From NCBI GenBank assembly GCA_036583965.1, contig JAZBQD010000019.1, positions 3,091,006 to 3,155,005 on the forward strand: a stretch of 64,000 nucleotides of DNA, read 5' to 3'. Shown here in pieces: positions 10,011-20,530 of this stretch. The first letter of the stretch is position 1. Each line of letters starts with the position of its first letter. The position numbers and the translations under genes were made by a program. This DNA comes from Prunella strophiata (taxonomy: Eukaryota; Chordata; Aves; Passeriformes; Prunellidae). The notes below the pieces were generated by a model. That model was not told where the DNA came from. It worked only from the letters and a program-made list of their open reading frames with translations, and made no database searches.

Positions 10011-12480
10011 TGGTGGATATCCGAGTACCTTGGGAAAAGAGAGGAGTTTGGGCTTCTCACTCAGCAACCTAATGAAAACTAGACAAATAGTCCTGCATTT
10101 AATATATAGTTTCCACCGATTCATGCTTCTTTTGTTAGGAACAATTCCAGTCTGTATTGGAAAGAGACAGTTAAATATAAAGAAATCATTTCACATTGAC
10201 AAGCAAGTTTCAAATGAAGAAGCCAGAGGAAGTTTATGAAAGAAAAGAGAGCTGCATTCGGATAGGTAAATTTCCATTCCCTGACCTCACATTCCTTCAA
10301 CTTTGCAACAAAAAGGGGGGAAAAAAATCTGATGCCTGAACAAATAGTCAAATGGTAATCGGGAAACCTAAATAAGCATCTGTGTTATGAAATGCTGGGA
10401 TACAAACAGCCACAAGTAAACCAGAAACTTTGAAAGGTCTGTGAAAGAGCTGCAGCAGAAATAGGAGCAACATGGAACAATTTACAAACACAAAGCTATA
10501 CCTGCAGGCAAACATTTATCTAAAGGAACAGAATGTTCTGCTATTTAGAATCTCATAGGAGAATGTGTCCTGTAAAAACACAGATACTTTTCCAAGATTT
10601 AACTGGATCAGTAAACCCAGCCCACCACATTATGCAGCATTTCTAATATGTGGCCGATGTTCCTAAACTAAAATAAAACCCAGTGTAAAATAAAGGCAGA
10701 TTTCCTCCAAGAAAACAAATCACACGTGTTGAATTGTAATAAACAACATACTGTCAAAACAGTATTATTTAAAACAACTGACAGCACTCCATATTCACTG
10801 CTGCCTTGACACACAAAGTCCTGAATGGATTTTGAGAGTTATCAGTCTATCAGTCACCCTGGGAGATTTATTGCACTCGAGTCAAATAAAACTCACAGAG
10901 CTGTTTAACTCTTGATCTTCTAGACTCCACAGAAGGAAAAGGAGAGTGAAATTAGTCTGGGAAAACAGGTAGGCTCTCTGAAGCAGAACTTCAGGTGGTG
11001 TTAACTGACACAGCTCCCTTGCACTCCACTCCTAAACCCACAGAGAGAGTCCACATCCATCCCTAGTCCATAGAGATGGCACTGCCACATGCACATGCCT
11101 ATAAAACCATGTGATAAATAAATTCATACACCCAAAACACAGACATTTAGAGACACAGAGGTGGCAACGTTCTCAAAATTTGGTGGTTTTTCACTCCAGA
11201 CTTGGGATACCTGGTGCCAGAGAGACCTTCCCCTGGCAATCACAGCCCTGGCAAGTGCCCTAAACTGGGCATCAACATTGCTGTGCTTCATGTTTCCCAT
11301 AGTTCCACTGTGAAAATGTGTTTCATGTTTTTCACTGTGAAAATGATGTTTGGAAGCTGTAAGGGACTCTGGAACAGAGCCCCAGTAACCTGGAATTTCC
11401 CCTTATATTTAGATTCTGGGTCACAACAGTAAGAGTGGATTTAAACCCAGACACAGATGAGGCCTCTGAGCTTCCACTGACAGTGTTTTACACCATTGGA
11501 GTCAGTGAGGATGTCATGAGCTTCACTGGGCACAAGATCAGGCCATACCTCTCATACCTAAAACTGCTTTATTTCCTAGGAAATCCTACTGCCAGTGAAA
11601 TCAGCAGGAGTTTCACCTAAAAACTTAATAACTCATTCTAGAGCGGTTATTCCTCAATGATAATCTCAAAACAAAGTGGGCATTATCAGTGACCTAGTCC
11701 TGCATAGGGGTAAGTGGACCTCTGAAATATTTTTTTCCCTTTTTTCCCCCTCCTTCTTTTTTAATTGCAAAGTAACAAAAGGGACTCATGCTGTTTGGAT
11801 CACTTTTCATGAAGTAAATCTACAGACCCAGTCTTCAAGAAACAATTGTTCTCAAACTGCTTTCTGAACTAACAAATAGTAAAAATAAAATAAAAAAGAT
11901 TTGCCTGTCATGGGAGTTGGTCAATAAAATGCAACAGTGTTTATTACAACATTTAAAGTCTGTGATTAAGAACACCAAAAGGCCTAAACTAGAAAGGGTT
12001 TTAGCCTGTAATTTCCCTACAGTCCTGGCCTGTACTTCCTTATGAGTTAGCTCAGCAGGGCTTTTCTTCCATGTCCATCATCAGCTTGTAATTATTGCCA
12101 TTCTCAAAGCTATGCCAGATGGGCTCTTTAGAAGCCGGCATGCAGCTTGTTTATGAGAGAGTGAGCTGTAATATTACTCTGCACAGAGACCTATCTGGTC
12201 CTAGTCAAAGAGCCATCGTGTTCCCCCCTTCCCAGCCCTCCTCACTCTCCCTGCTTCCCTGGGCAGGCCAGGGGAGCTTTTCAGCTTGTTCCTCCTTGGA
12301 ATGGGCACAGCAGGGGGATACTGGAACCCAGAACAGTGGAGAGTGAACCTTGCCTCTCACTATTCACCCTCCCAAAAAGGTGTGTCAAAACCCAGGCAAG
12401 ACACTGACTTTGGGGATGCTTCCCTCTTTCTCCCACTTCCTTCCTCCTCTCTCAAGTTGTTTCTTCCTTAGAGCGAGGAC
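10011..12480. other. Intergenic sequence, CNE-like at about 10840-10930
   Basis: No gene or insertion was recognised. Around 10865-10905 the sequence holds TTTATTGCAC, an XhoI-type CTCGAG and CAAATAAAAC within 40 bases, which resembles HOX/CDX-type enhancer sequence. The short frames at 10000-10351, 11202-11867 and 12095-12471 have no protein family character. Confidence 0.45.
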
Positions 12481-12720
12481 TGAGGTTTAGGGCCGGGATC
12501 TCCCATGCCAGGGGAGGATAAACATTTGTGGAGAGGCTGAGGTTAAGCAGCGGTGCAGGGAACGGCGAGAGGGAATAACCCGGAGTTCATCTCCTTAGAG
12601 GCGGTCAGCGTTAGATATCTGGGAAGGCCAAGACAGTGCTTCTATCAGTAGTTAATGAGGCAGGACTTGCAACAGATAGCCACTTTTAACTTACAAAAGC
12701 TTTTAGATGTCTCTGTTTAC
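12481..12720. promoter_or_regulatory. CpG-retaining block, candidate conserved element
   Basis: About eight CpGs occur within roughly 140 bases (12490-12620), including GCGGTGC, ACGGCGAG and GGCGGTCAGCG, next to AT-rich DNA with none. No CR1 or other repeat similarity is visible. A GTTAATGA homeodomain-type site follows at about 12652. Inference: an enhancer or a small unmethylated element. An unrecognised exon cannot be excluded, but no long frame crosses it. Confidence 0.28.
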
Positions 12721-13209
12721 TTTGATCCATTTCAGTTCATTTGAGCCTTTTTTCTTTCCCTTTTTTTTTTTTTAAAACCTTCCCCCTCCCCACAGCCACC
12801 ACAGATAAACTGCCTTCCCCCTTCTCCCCCCACCTTAACTCAAACAATAGTATCATTTACCAACTTTTATACTTAACAAGTTTGAAGATCTTTAGTCAAG
12901 TTCTGCTACAATGGCATAAAGAAAAAACATGGCTCTTGAGAACACCATCATAAAGAGAGAGGGAGGGGAATCTGGCTGCAGAGACGTAATTAAAAAATCC
13001 GACTGCCGAAAGATAAATGAAAGGAAGGGGGGGTGGGAATAACAGGAAAGGCTGCATTTTCAGGAGAGATTTAAAGTTATTTGTTCCTGATTGGGGGAAC
13101 TGCTCATTCTTTTATCCCTTGTTATTTTATCCATGTGATGCCAAAAGAACTTTCTTTGTTAAAATGTTCTCAGAACGGATAAAACTAATTTGCTGGAATG
13201 TGAAATAAT
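12721..13209. other. Intergenic sequence with poly(T) and pyrimidine-rich tract
   Basis: A T13 run at 12761-12773 and the C/T-rich stretch to 12835 are followed by AT-rich sequence and an AAGGGGGGGTGGG run near 13022. No gene was recognised. Confidence 0.55.
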
Positions 13210-13420
13210 CCAGAAAGTAAGAGGACTGTGCCTAATGTTCACAGACTGAGAATGGCAAATTAACCGGCCACAGTTTCCAGTCCCTGGGGCACAGGACTGG
13301 AATTTAAAGCTTCCGAAGAGAGCCCTGGTGCTAATGGATTTGCATGAAACTTGGCATGCTAATGGAGATTGTCTCTTGTAATGAGCTTTTAATTAGGTCT
13401 GCTTGGTGCTTGACCTTCTT
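13210..13420. promoter_or_regulatory. Candidate POU/homeodomain enhancer-like element
   Basis: Seen: a perfect octamer ATTTGCAT at 13338-13345 is flanked by two exact copies of TGCTAATGGA (13329-13338 and 13357-13366). TAATTA follows at 13390-13395. A perfect nine-base inverted repeat, TTCCAGTCC/GGACTGGAA (13275-13283 and 13294-13302), lies just upstream. These motifs are typical of POU and homeodomain binding. The arrangement is inferred to be regulatory, with no direct evidence. Confidence 0.35.
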
Positions 13421-14361
13421 GTAATATGGGGCCACTCCTCAGATGACAGCATTTCTAACCCACAGGTGTGGATAAACAGAGCCTGCAAACAGACAGACTT
13501 CCCCCACAGCATTCCCGAGATCTTCTCCCCCCAGCATTCCCTGAATCTTGCCACTTCTTTTCCTCATATTGCTCACCTCTTCATCAGTCACTATTCCTTC
13601 CCTCCTGAGAACATCCTTGTTTCCTTGATTATTATTTAGAAAGAGATTTTAAGTCAGTTGTTTTTGTTTTCTTGTCTGTTTGAAGATAATATTCCCACCC
13701 AACTGGAAAACAAAACAAAACCAGCCACAGGAAGCTGCTGTTGTAAGTACACATGGGCAGCCACAGCATGGCATAAGGATGGCTCATGGATTCTAAGAGT
13801 TCTCTGGATTCCCACTGTCTTTCCAGAAAATAAATGTGGGGGAAAGCCTTTCTCTGCTAAACAGGCAGCCAAAACAGCCCTTTCTAGACAGACACATGAG
13901 CCCCATTACGGAGGCTGTACCACCCTTGATTAGCCCTGAACACAAGGATATGTATTTTTGTGTTTTCATATTCCACCAGAAAGGGTTTCTTACCCCTCAC
14001 TGTGTCTCTCTGAGTCTCCACTCCTGCCTTTCATGCTTGCAGGGTGCCCTTCAAACGCTGCCAAGGATGTGGTAACATGCTGGAAGGCAGTGCCTTTAGG
14101 GAACTGTGTGAATCACTTCTCACAGCACCAAATTCTCACTGGGGAGGCTACCAGCAACCAGGCTTTCCCAAATGCTCCAGATCCTCTCACTGAGGAATTT
14201 TTTCTTAAAACTTTGGGTGTGAGACTGCACATCTGAGTATGTAGCTAAAGAACAACGGATGCCAGTAAATAAATATAAATCTTTCTTTCACTGCAGCCTC
14301 TGCCTGTTCCCCTGGTTAGGAACACAACCAGCAGGCATGCCTCAGAGGATACATATTCATG
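13421..14361. other. Intergenic sequence
   Basis: No repeat or gene was recognised. Several overlapping frames at 13654-14236 on both strands reflect a stop-poor stretch of moderate GC. None shows domains, and there are no convincing splice junctions. Confidence 0.55.
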
Positions 14362-14665
14362 GATTCATAGAGTGTGAGGCCAGAAGAAACCATTAGATCA
14401 TCCAGTGTGATTTCCTATATATCACAGGTCATTAACTTTCACTGGGTTACCCCTGTGCTGAACCCAATAATTTGTGTTTGACCGAGTGTCGCTCAGTAGC
14501 TGACACAAACCTTTCACGAGGGCGGCCGGTCCTGATATGATGACATCAAAAGATGGAGAATCTGCTGAGCCTTTTGCTACAATCCTTGGGTTCTTTAATT
14601 ATTAAATACCCCTTTCATGAGAAAAGGTCTCATTCTCAGTTCAAATATATGTAGCTTCTGGCTAG
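14362..14665 (-). mobile_element. Ancient CR1 relic, possibly exapted
   Basis: Reading left to right it follows the inverted pattern of a very old CR1 lineage that I know from turtle and crocodilian DNA. The blocks are 'gattcatagagtgtgaggcc', 'agatcatccagtgtgatttc', a cacaggtcattaactttcac block, 'aacccaataatttgtgtttga', then 'gatggagaatctgctgagcc' and the 'ttaattattaaatac' part. Between about 14480 and 14540 a CpG-rich segment (cgagtgtcgctc, cacgagggcggccgg) interrupts the match. Recognisable survival of so old an element in a transposon-poor interval could mean selection. Confidence 0.65.
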
Positions 14666-16061
14666 CAGGTTTCTTCAGTAAATTTCTCCAATGGCATTTC
14701 TCCAATAAATTAAAAAAACACTGTAAGTATTTTATATCTGTGAAGGTATTTGTACTCTGAGATAATTTACTATGAATCTTATTTTGACAAGATAATCTAA
14801 TTGAAATTAGGAAATCCTTGCTTAATTTATACTTGCTGGGAAAGACTCAGAGCACCTGCCAGCAATGAAAGTGAAAAGGCTCTGAGGAACAAAATCTGCC
14901 AAATTCCATAATGGAGAAAGGTTATTAAAGTCACTTTGGATACCTTACTTTAGAGATATCTATCCCTGAGCTTTTCAGGAAAACAAATGAAATAGATAAC
15001 TCAGGGAACATATAGCCTGAGTTGGTTTAGGCCACTATGTACACCTTAATTCTCTTCAGGCAGTATTTTGGGAGTTAGACAAGTAGCTGAGGTGTAGACA
15101 ACTTGTGTTAACATCTTTATGTGGCCCCATCGTCACTATTATCATCCTAGTAAAAGTTGTGTCAATTCATACCAACCTAATTCATATCAACCTGAAACTG
15201 AATAACAGCTTTTTTCCACTTCAACTTATGCACAAAGGTAGAAAAGCCCAAAGTGCATTCCTAAATACCCAAAATAACTCTTAAAGCCTCATTACTGCCA
15301 CAATATCAACCTTCCCTTCTTGTCCTTCTGTCTAGAGCAAACGCTTCAGATGGAAAATCTGAAACTGAATATTATAATTTAATCAAAATGCAGACACTCC
15401 TCTTGGCAAATGCTTCAGATGAAGATAAAGGACAAGCATAAGACAAGTTTGTCCTTGTGGGATGAGTCATGGGAAGATCAGCTGTCAAGGCCTACAACTC
15501 ATTTGGTTCTTCTTACAGATGTTTTTACAATTAAGAAAAGTGACTTGAGTGTCAAGTGGGAAAAAGAGTATTCCCCCAGGATTCATCCATTAACTCTGTC
15601 AGCAGTACCCCAAGCCTCCACATCAGAGCATGTTCCTTGCCTGTTGACAATACAATAAAGAATGACTATTTACCATATGGTAATTATAGTTCAAGATGTG
15701 TTGTCCACATGGATTCTACTTTTGCTTCTCATGTATCCATACAGGCAGTTGAGGTCTTTGGGATAGCAGTGCCTATGGAGACATCTTTATGGCTGGATTT
15801 GTGTCTTCAGAAGAGCTACCATGACCACAAAATACTTGCTGAATGCCTCAGGGCTGTGAAAAGGTCAAAGAGAAAAATCCATACTTGAATCCTAGTGAGA
15901 TATCCTTAAGGATAACTCCAGGTACTTTCTGTAAAGTGAATGAACGAGCAGATGAAAGACAGTATCTTGCCACCAGCTCTGTAATGAGGTATTAGGGAGG
16001 AGTGTTGAAAAGCCATGGAAAGTTGTTGAGATATTCAAAACCCAGGAGGGGATGGTAAATA
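14666..16061. other. AT-rich intergenic sequence
   Basis: It contains a small local duplication of 'atttctccaat' at about 14682-14705 but no recognised gene or insertion. The frames at 15410-15888 are unremarkable. Confidence 0.55.
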
Positions 16062-16100
16062 TTTTTTTTTTTTCCTTTTTTTTTTTTTTTTTTTTTTTTT
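16062..16100. repeat. Poly(T) tract
   Basis: T12, CC, then T25. It is followed by CTTGGGGGGT. No retrocopy body or poly(A) signal is visible on the minus strand to the right, so it looks like simple sequence and not a retrogene tail. Confidence 0.9.
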
Positions 16101-18397
16101 CTTGGGGGGTGAAAATATAGCAGGAATTTAAAAAATGTCTCCTGATTGTAAGTGCTCTCTCCTCTGGATTTAAGTTATAGTAGAACCTACAGTGGTGAGA
16201 TCTGGGAGCAAGCTAGGGAGAGATTGTGTCTAGCACATTTCTAAGAGTTTCTGTCCAAGCCAGGAACTGTTTTCTTCTTTTCCCAGTGATTATCAATCCC
16301 AGATAAATTCCTCTGCACATCACAAGTGTTACAATGGATGTAAAATATTCTCAAATCTGTTACAGCTTGGATGCTTCGACAATGTTATGACACATATGAA
16401 TGTATTAAAATTGACAATTGGAATTTTCTCCCAGAGTTTTTCTCCCCAGATGGCCTAAGCCCTCCTGGAGAAACAAGAAGCAATTCTCCTTAGAAGACTG
16501 ACAGGTAACATCAGCCCTAGAGATACATGGAAGCCAAAATCAATACTCTCAGTACTGAAAAAGTTTGATCTCCTATTTTCCAATCAGCTACAGGAACATG
16601 ATCTAAACTGCATAATCCAATTAATTAAAGTGATGGTGTTTATATAGTTTCTATATGTTTGTTTTTTTTTTTTTTTAACTAAACTTGCTTCTGTCCCTGA
16701 TGTTTCAGAATTCGACCAAAAATAAGTGATGTAGTTACTACTTGAATCCTTCAGGTGCAAATCTGTTCATTTGTTGGACAGGAATTCAGGATAAGTCTTA
16801 ATAAAATGTCTTTGTTGGGAAAAGAAAAGAAGATGAAAGAGATCTACCATTAGTGGTTTTCCCTCTGCTCTTCTTTGCTATTGCTTAAAAGAAATCAGAA
16901 TTACTGGACAATTGAAAAAGAACAGAAGGGTGATAAGTAAAAAAAAAGTCTCCTGAGCATAGTCAAAATTCGAGAAAAGCTTGGAAAAGAACAATTCCTT
17001 TGCAGGTAAGTAAGTCCTCTTGAAGCCTTTTATTGACCTTTTTAACAGGGGTGTGAAAACACTGAGCATTCTTCAATTCTCCAAAGGCTCATTACCATTT
17101 CAGCAGGTATTCTCAAACGATTTGAATCTGCCTTTTAGATGGAATCACCACACAAAAACAGGCCTGGCTAGAACATTTCATTTATTTATCTTCAAGATAC
17201 ACTGTTCTAAACTTTCCAGCTAAGGAGGAGGTTTTATGCCCTTGAAGAGCAGGCTTGCTTTGCCCCAGAAAAATTAGCAACTTCCTGGATAAATTGTGGA
17301 ATGCCAATAGTGCAAATGGGGATACAAAGTGATATCACATCCTCTGTGAAAAGAACCAGCATTAAATGGATCATCACTTTTTTCAGGTCAGAAAACCAAT
17401 ACTGTTTTGGCTAACAAAGGCTCTCCAAATCTTCTTAGCTCATTCTTGTGCCAGCTTCCTGAATTAGGAGGAATTGGAGGGAATGTGGATAGCATTTCCA
17501 GTCTCCACAGGGAGAAGTTTCCAGCCTCCCTTGTTAAAAGAGGCCAGAATACATTCAGCTAAAAGTTTAGGTCCTGAAAAAAAGGTAAAACTTTCTGTTA
17601 CCTCTAACTGTAAATACAGGTGCATCTAGAAACCTTTTTTTCAAGATTATTGACCATATTGTGTAGTTTCTCAGGGACCACATGTTTTGAACTTCTTTAT
17701 GGGGTCATCATTATTAGATTATCTTCTGCCCTAGAAAGCTGGAAAAGTTAAATTCTAATTAGAATTCAAATTCAAACCAGCACAATCTCTTAAGATCTAA
17801 TTGAATTTAAGCTGCCTCCTCACCCCAGAGATTAGACCTTGCTCACCTCCAATACAAAACTGTGTGTGAATCTGAAAATCCAGTGGATGTTTGCCTGTAC
17901 AGCACATTGAAGTGAGAGCAGGAGAATTGCCACTCTGGGGCAGAGCAAACAACAATATCTTTTTTCCCAGTAATGATCCTAAGGAGACATCCAGGAAAGA
18001 GCAAGGACAGGACAATCATTTCTGAAACTTGTCTGAGTACTGTTCAGCTCCAGCTGTGCTCAGCCTGCTGGATTTCATGGTTCTTCTGTTTAGAAACTCT
18101 TCACAGATCTCTCTTACAACTGCTTGTGCAGACTCCCTTGAAACTATTTTTGCATCCATCTGCACATCCTCTGATGAGGAGCTCCAGGGATGAACCACCC
18201 ATCTCCTCTGAATGGTTTTGGGACTCCCATTAACTGAATTAGCTCCCATTGCCCTCCAGTTCTTGTACTGATGTATGAACAGCAGATCCCTGTGGATACT
18301 CTCTGCATCAGTCAATCCTGACAACTTTTCCAGGCTGACAAATCCCAACCATCATTCCAGACATTTATCAGCCCTATTATTCTCTGAAGGTTCCTGT
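16101..18397. other. AT-rich intergenic sequence
   Basis: A T15 run lies at 16662-16676. No CR1, SINE or gene was identified. The minus-strand frame 18016-18348 and the plus-strand frame 17973-18233 overlap on opposite strands and have no family character. Confidence 0.55.
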
Positions 18398-18653
18398 GGG
18401 ATCAGCTGGAGCTGTGCCAGGGCAGGTTTAGGCTGGATTTCAGGAAAGGTTCTTCCCCCAGAGGGTGCTGGCACTGCCCAGGCTCCCCAGGGAATGGGCA
18501 CAGCCCCAGGGCTGCCAGAGCTCCAGGAGTGCTTGGACAGCACTGCCAGGGATGCCCAGGGTGGGATTGTTGGGGGTCTGGGCAGGGCCAGGAATTGGAC
18601 CCAATGATCCTTGTGGGTCCCTTCCCACTCAGGATATTCCATGATTCTGGGAT
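18398..18653 (+). mobile_element. CR1 LINE 3' fragment, same subfamily as 3288-3515
   Basis: It runs from 'agctggagctgtgccagggc' through 'ttcttcccccagagggtgct' and 'ccagggaatgggcacagccc' to a 3' end 'tattccatgattctggga'. It is in sense orientation and carries the same diagnostic blocks as the inverted copy at 3288. The open frames of 96 to 110 codons on both strands here come from the GC-rich CR1 body and are not genes. Confidence 0.93.
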
Positions 18654-20424
18654 TTTAATATGAGGGTCCAGAATTCCACACCACACTGAATGAGTAGGCA
18701 ATAAATTGATTTATAGGACAGTGTAATGAGCTTCTCTTTTCATCTCCACTCCCTTCTTGTAATTTCCAATGTATGATTTGGGGCTTTTTGACTGCTGTTA
18801 AGCATTGAATTGACATTTCCACAGAAATATAAAGAACCCTGTTGATGATTGCATCTTTTATCCTGAGTAGTAGTGGCCAGTTTAAAGTGGCAGTGCTCAG
18901 CTTAAAGCTCCTCACTTTATAGTGAAGCCCAGATCCTGTCTCTCAGTGTGCATCCATTTACACATAGGTCTGCTGAATTTCACCCTCTATTTTGTTTATC
19001 AATCACTCATTCCTGACAAGCTTTTTCACATTCTTTCACTATCCATCAACAACTTTATTCCCCTGCCTCATCACCAGATGTTCTCACTGTTTCCTCTCCT
19101 CCCCTGAGCATTTATGATTGCATTGAACAGCACAAGCTCCAGCTCAGGGCTCTGCTGGTGAACTTCCCTCACTGCAAGAACTGAGTTATTTGGTTACTTA
19201 TCCATGCAAGGAGCTTCTCTCCTATCCCATGGGTGCTGAGTTTCATTAAAGCATTTTTTGGAGAATTTTGTGTACAGCCTTTTGGAATTCTCAAGTAGAT
19301 TATATCTATCAGATCAGTCTATTCACTTGTTCATTGATCCTTCCAAAGAACTCCGAGACATTTTTAAGGTAGGACTTCCCTTCACAGGTGCCATATTGAC
19401 TCTTCCCTGCCATGTTGACTCTTCCCAAGTGAGTCATATTTATGCAGGTGTCCACTACATTTTACTAATTTGTCCATACAAACACCTGCATTGCACTTTT
19501 GGGGTTCACTGAATCCTGGCTAAAGTCTTTTGAAAAACTGGTGTTACATTTGACCCTCCTGATGTTGGGAAAGACTGAGAAAGCTGGAAGCTATAAGGCT
19601 CACACAAGTGACCCATGGAGCAGCTGTTCAGAGATTATCTTGTCTTTACAGCTCATAGAAATGGTCAGAGCTCAGCCAAACTGCTCAGTTCAGGCACAAG
19701 AGATCTTAATTGCCATGATTGCTTTTGCTCTCTGCATGAAAATTTGAAAGCAAACATCCAAAACCTTAAACTCACTGCTCTACCCAGACACTGCCAGCTT
19801 ACACTCCAAATTATTTAGTTTTGTAAAAGCAGACAATGAGGGCTTTGTTCAAGAAAAATGCAAGGAAGCCAACAAATAAACAAGACAAAGATAGACCCTG
19901 GGGATAAACATTTCAGCTGGGGACACTGGCAGTGTGGTTTCAGTTATCAAACTCAAGTTCCTGGTGAAAAGGGCAGGGAATCTTCCTGCAGCCACCTCAG
20001 AGTGCACAGAGAGGGCAGGCACTGATCCCCCAACATCCTCCTGTCCTTCATTTCCTGTCCCAGGTGCTCAAAACAACGCTCTTGAATGATGTAGTTCCTT
20101 CTCAAAAAGAAGGGTTTCTTCAAGGGGTTCATTCCCCTCCTAGTGACTCCAGTTCCAACATCCACGTGTTCCTTCCACATCTGCCAAATGTTTCCAGCAA
20201 CCACATCTCCCTGCCTCACCTTTTCCACACCTTTACCCCCTTCACCCCAAACCTCAACTACCTCATCCATTTACTTTAGTCCTTCCCAATTAGTTCATCT
20301 CCTCAGGGTAGAGACTTCCTTCCCTTGTGCTCCCAACATTTTAATGGCTGACTCTCAACATTAATTCACTTTCTTTTATGTGCAATAGTGATGAAGGGTC
20401 AGACTATACCCACTATTTTACACA
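18654..20424. other. Intergenic sequence with a 19-base tandem duplication
   Basis: No gene was recognised. The duplication at 19390-19427 is listed separately. The stretch at 20110-20280 is C/T-rich on the + strand, which explains the overlapping frames there. Confidence 0.55.
19390..19427. repeat. Two-copy tandem duplication, 19-base unit
   Basis: GCCATATTGACTCTTCCCT (19390-19408) is followed directly by GCCATGTTGACTCTTCCCA (19409-19427). The copies differ at two positions, which suggests a fairly old slippage or templated duplication. Confidence 0.9.
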
Positions 20425-20530
20425 TGACACTTAATCAGAGAGAATCTAAGTTACTGAGGCTCACAGAGACAATCTGTCACAGCAGAAAACTGAACCCATG
20501 TCTCCCAGGTCCACAGGAAATGCTGTAATG
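20425..20530 (-). mobile_element. MIR-like (CORE-SINE) relic
   Basis: The stretch 'ttttacacatgacacttaat' through 'tactgaggctcacagagaca' and 'ctgaacccatgtctcccagg' follows the order of an inverted MIR: cccattttacagatgagg, then ctgaggctcagagagg, then a gaacccaggtctcc block. It is very diverged. Family assignment is by memory of the consensus only. Confidence 0.4.
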
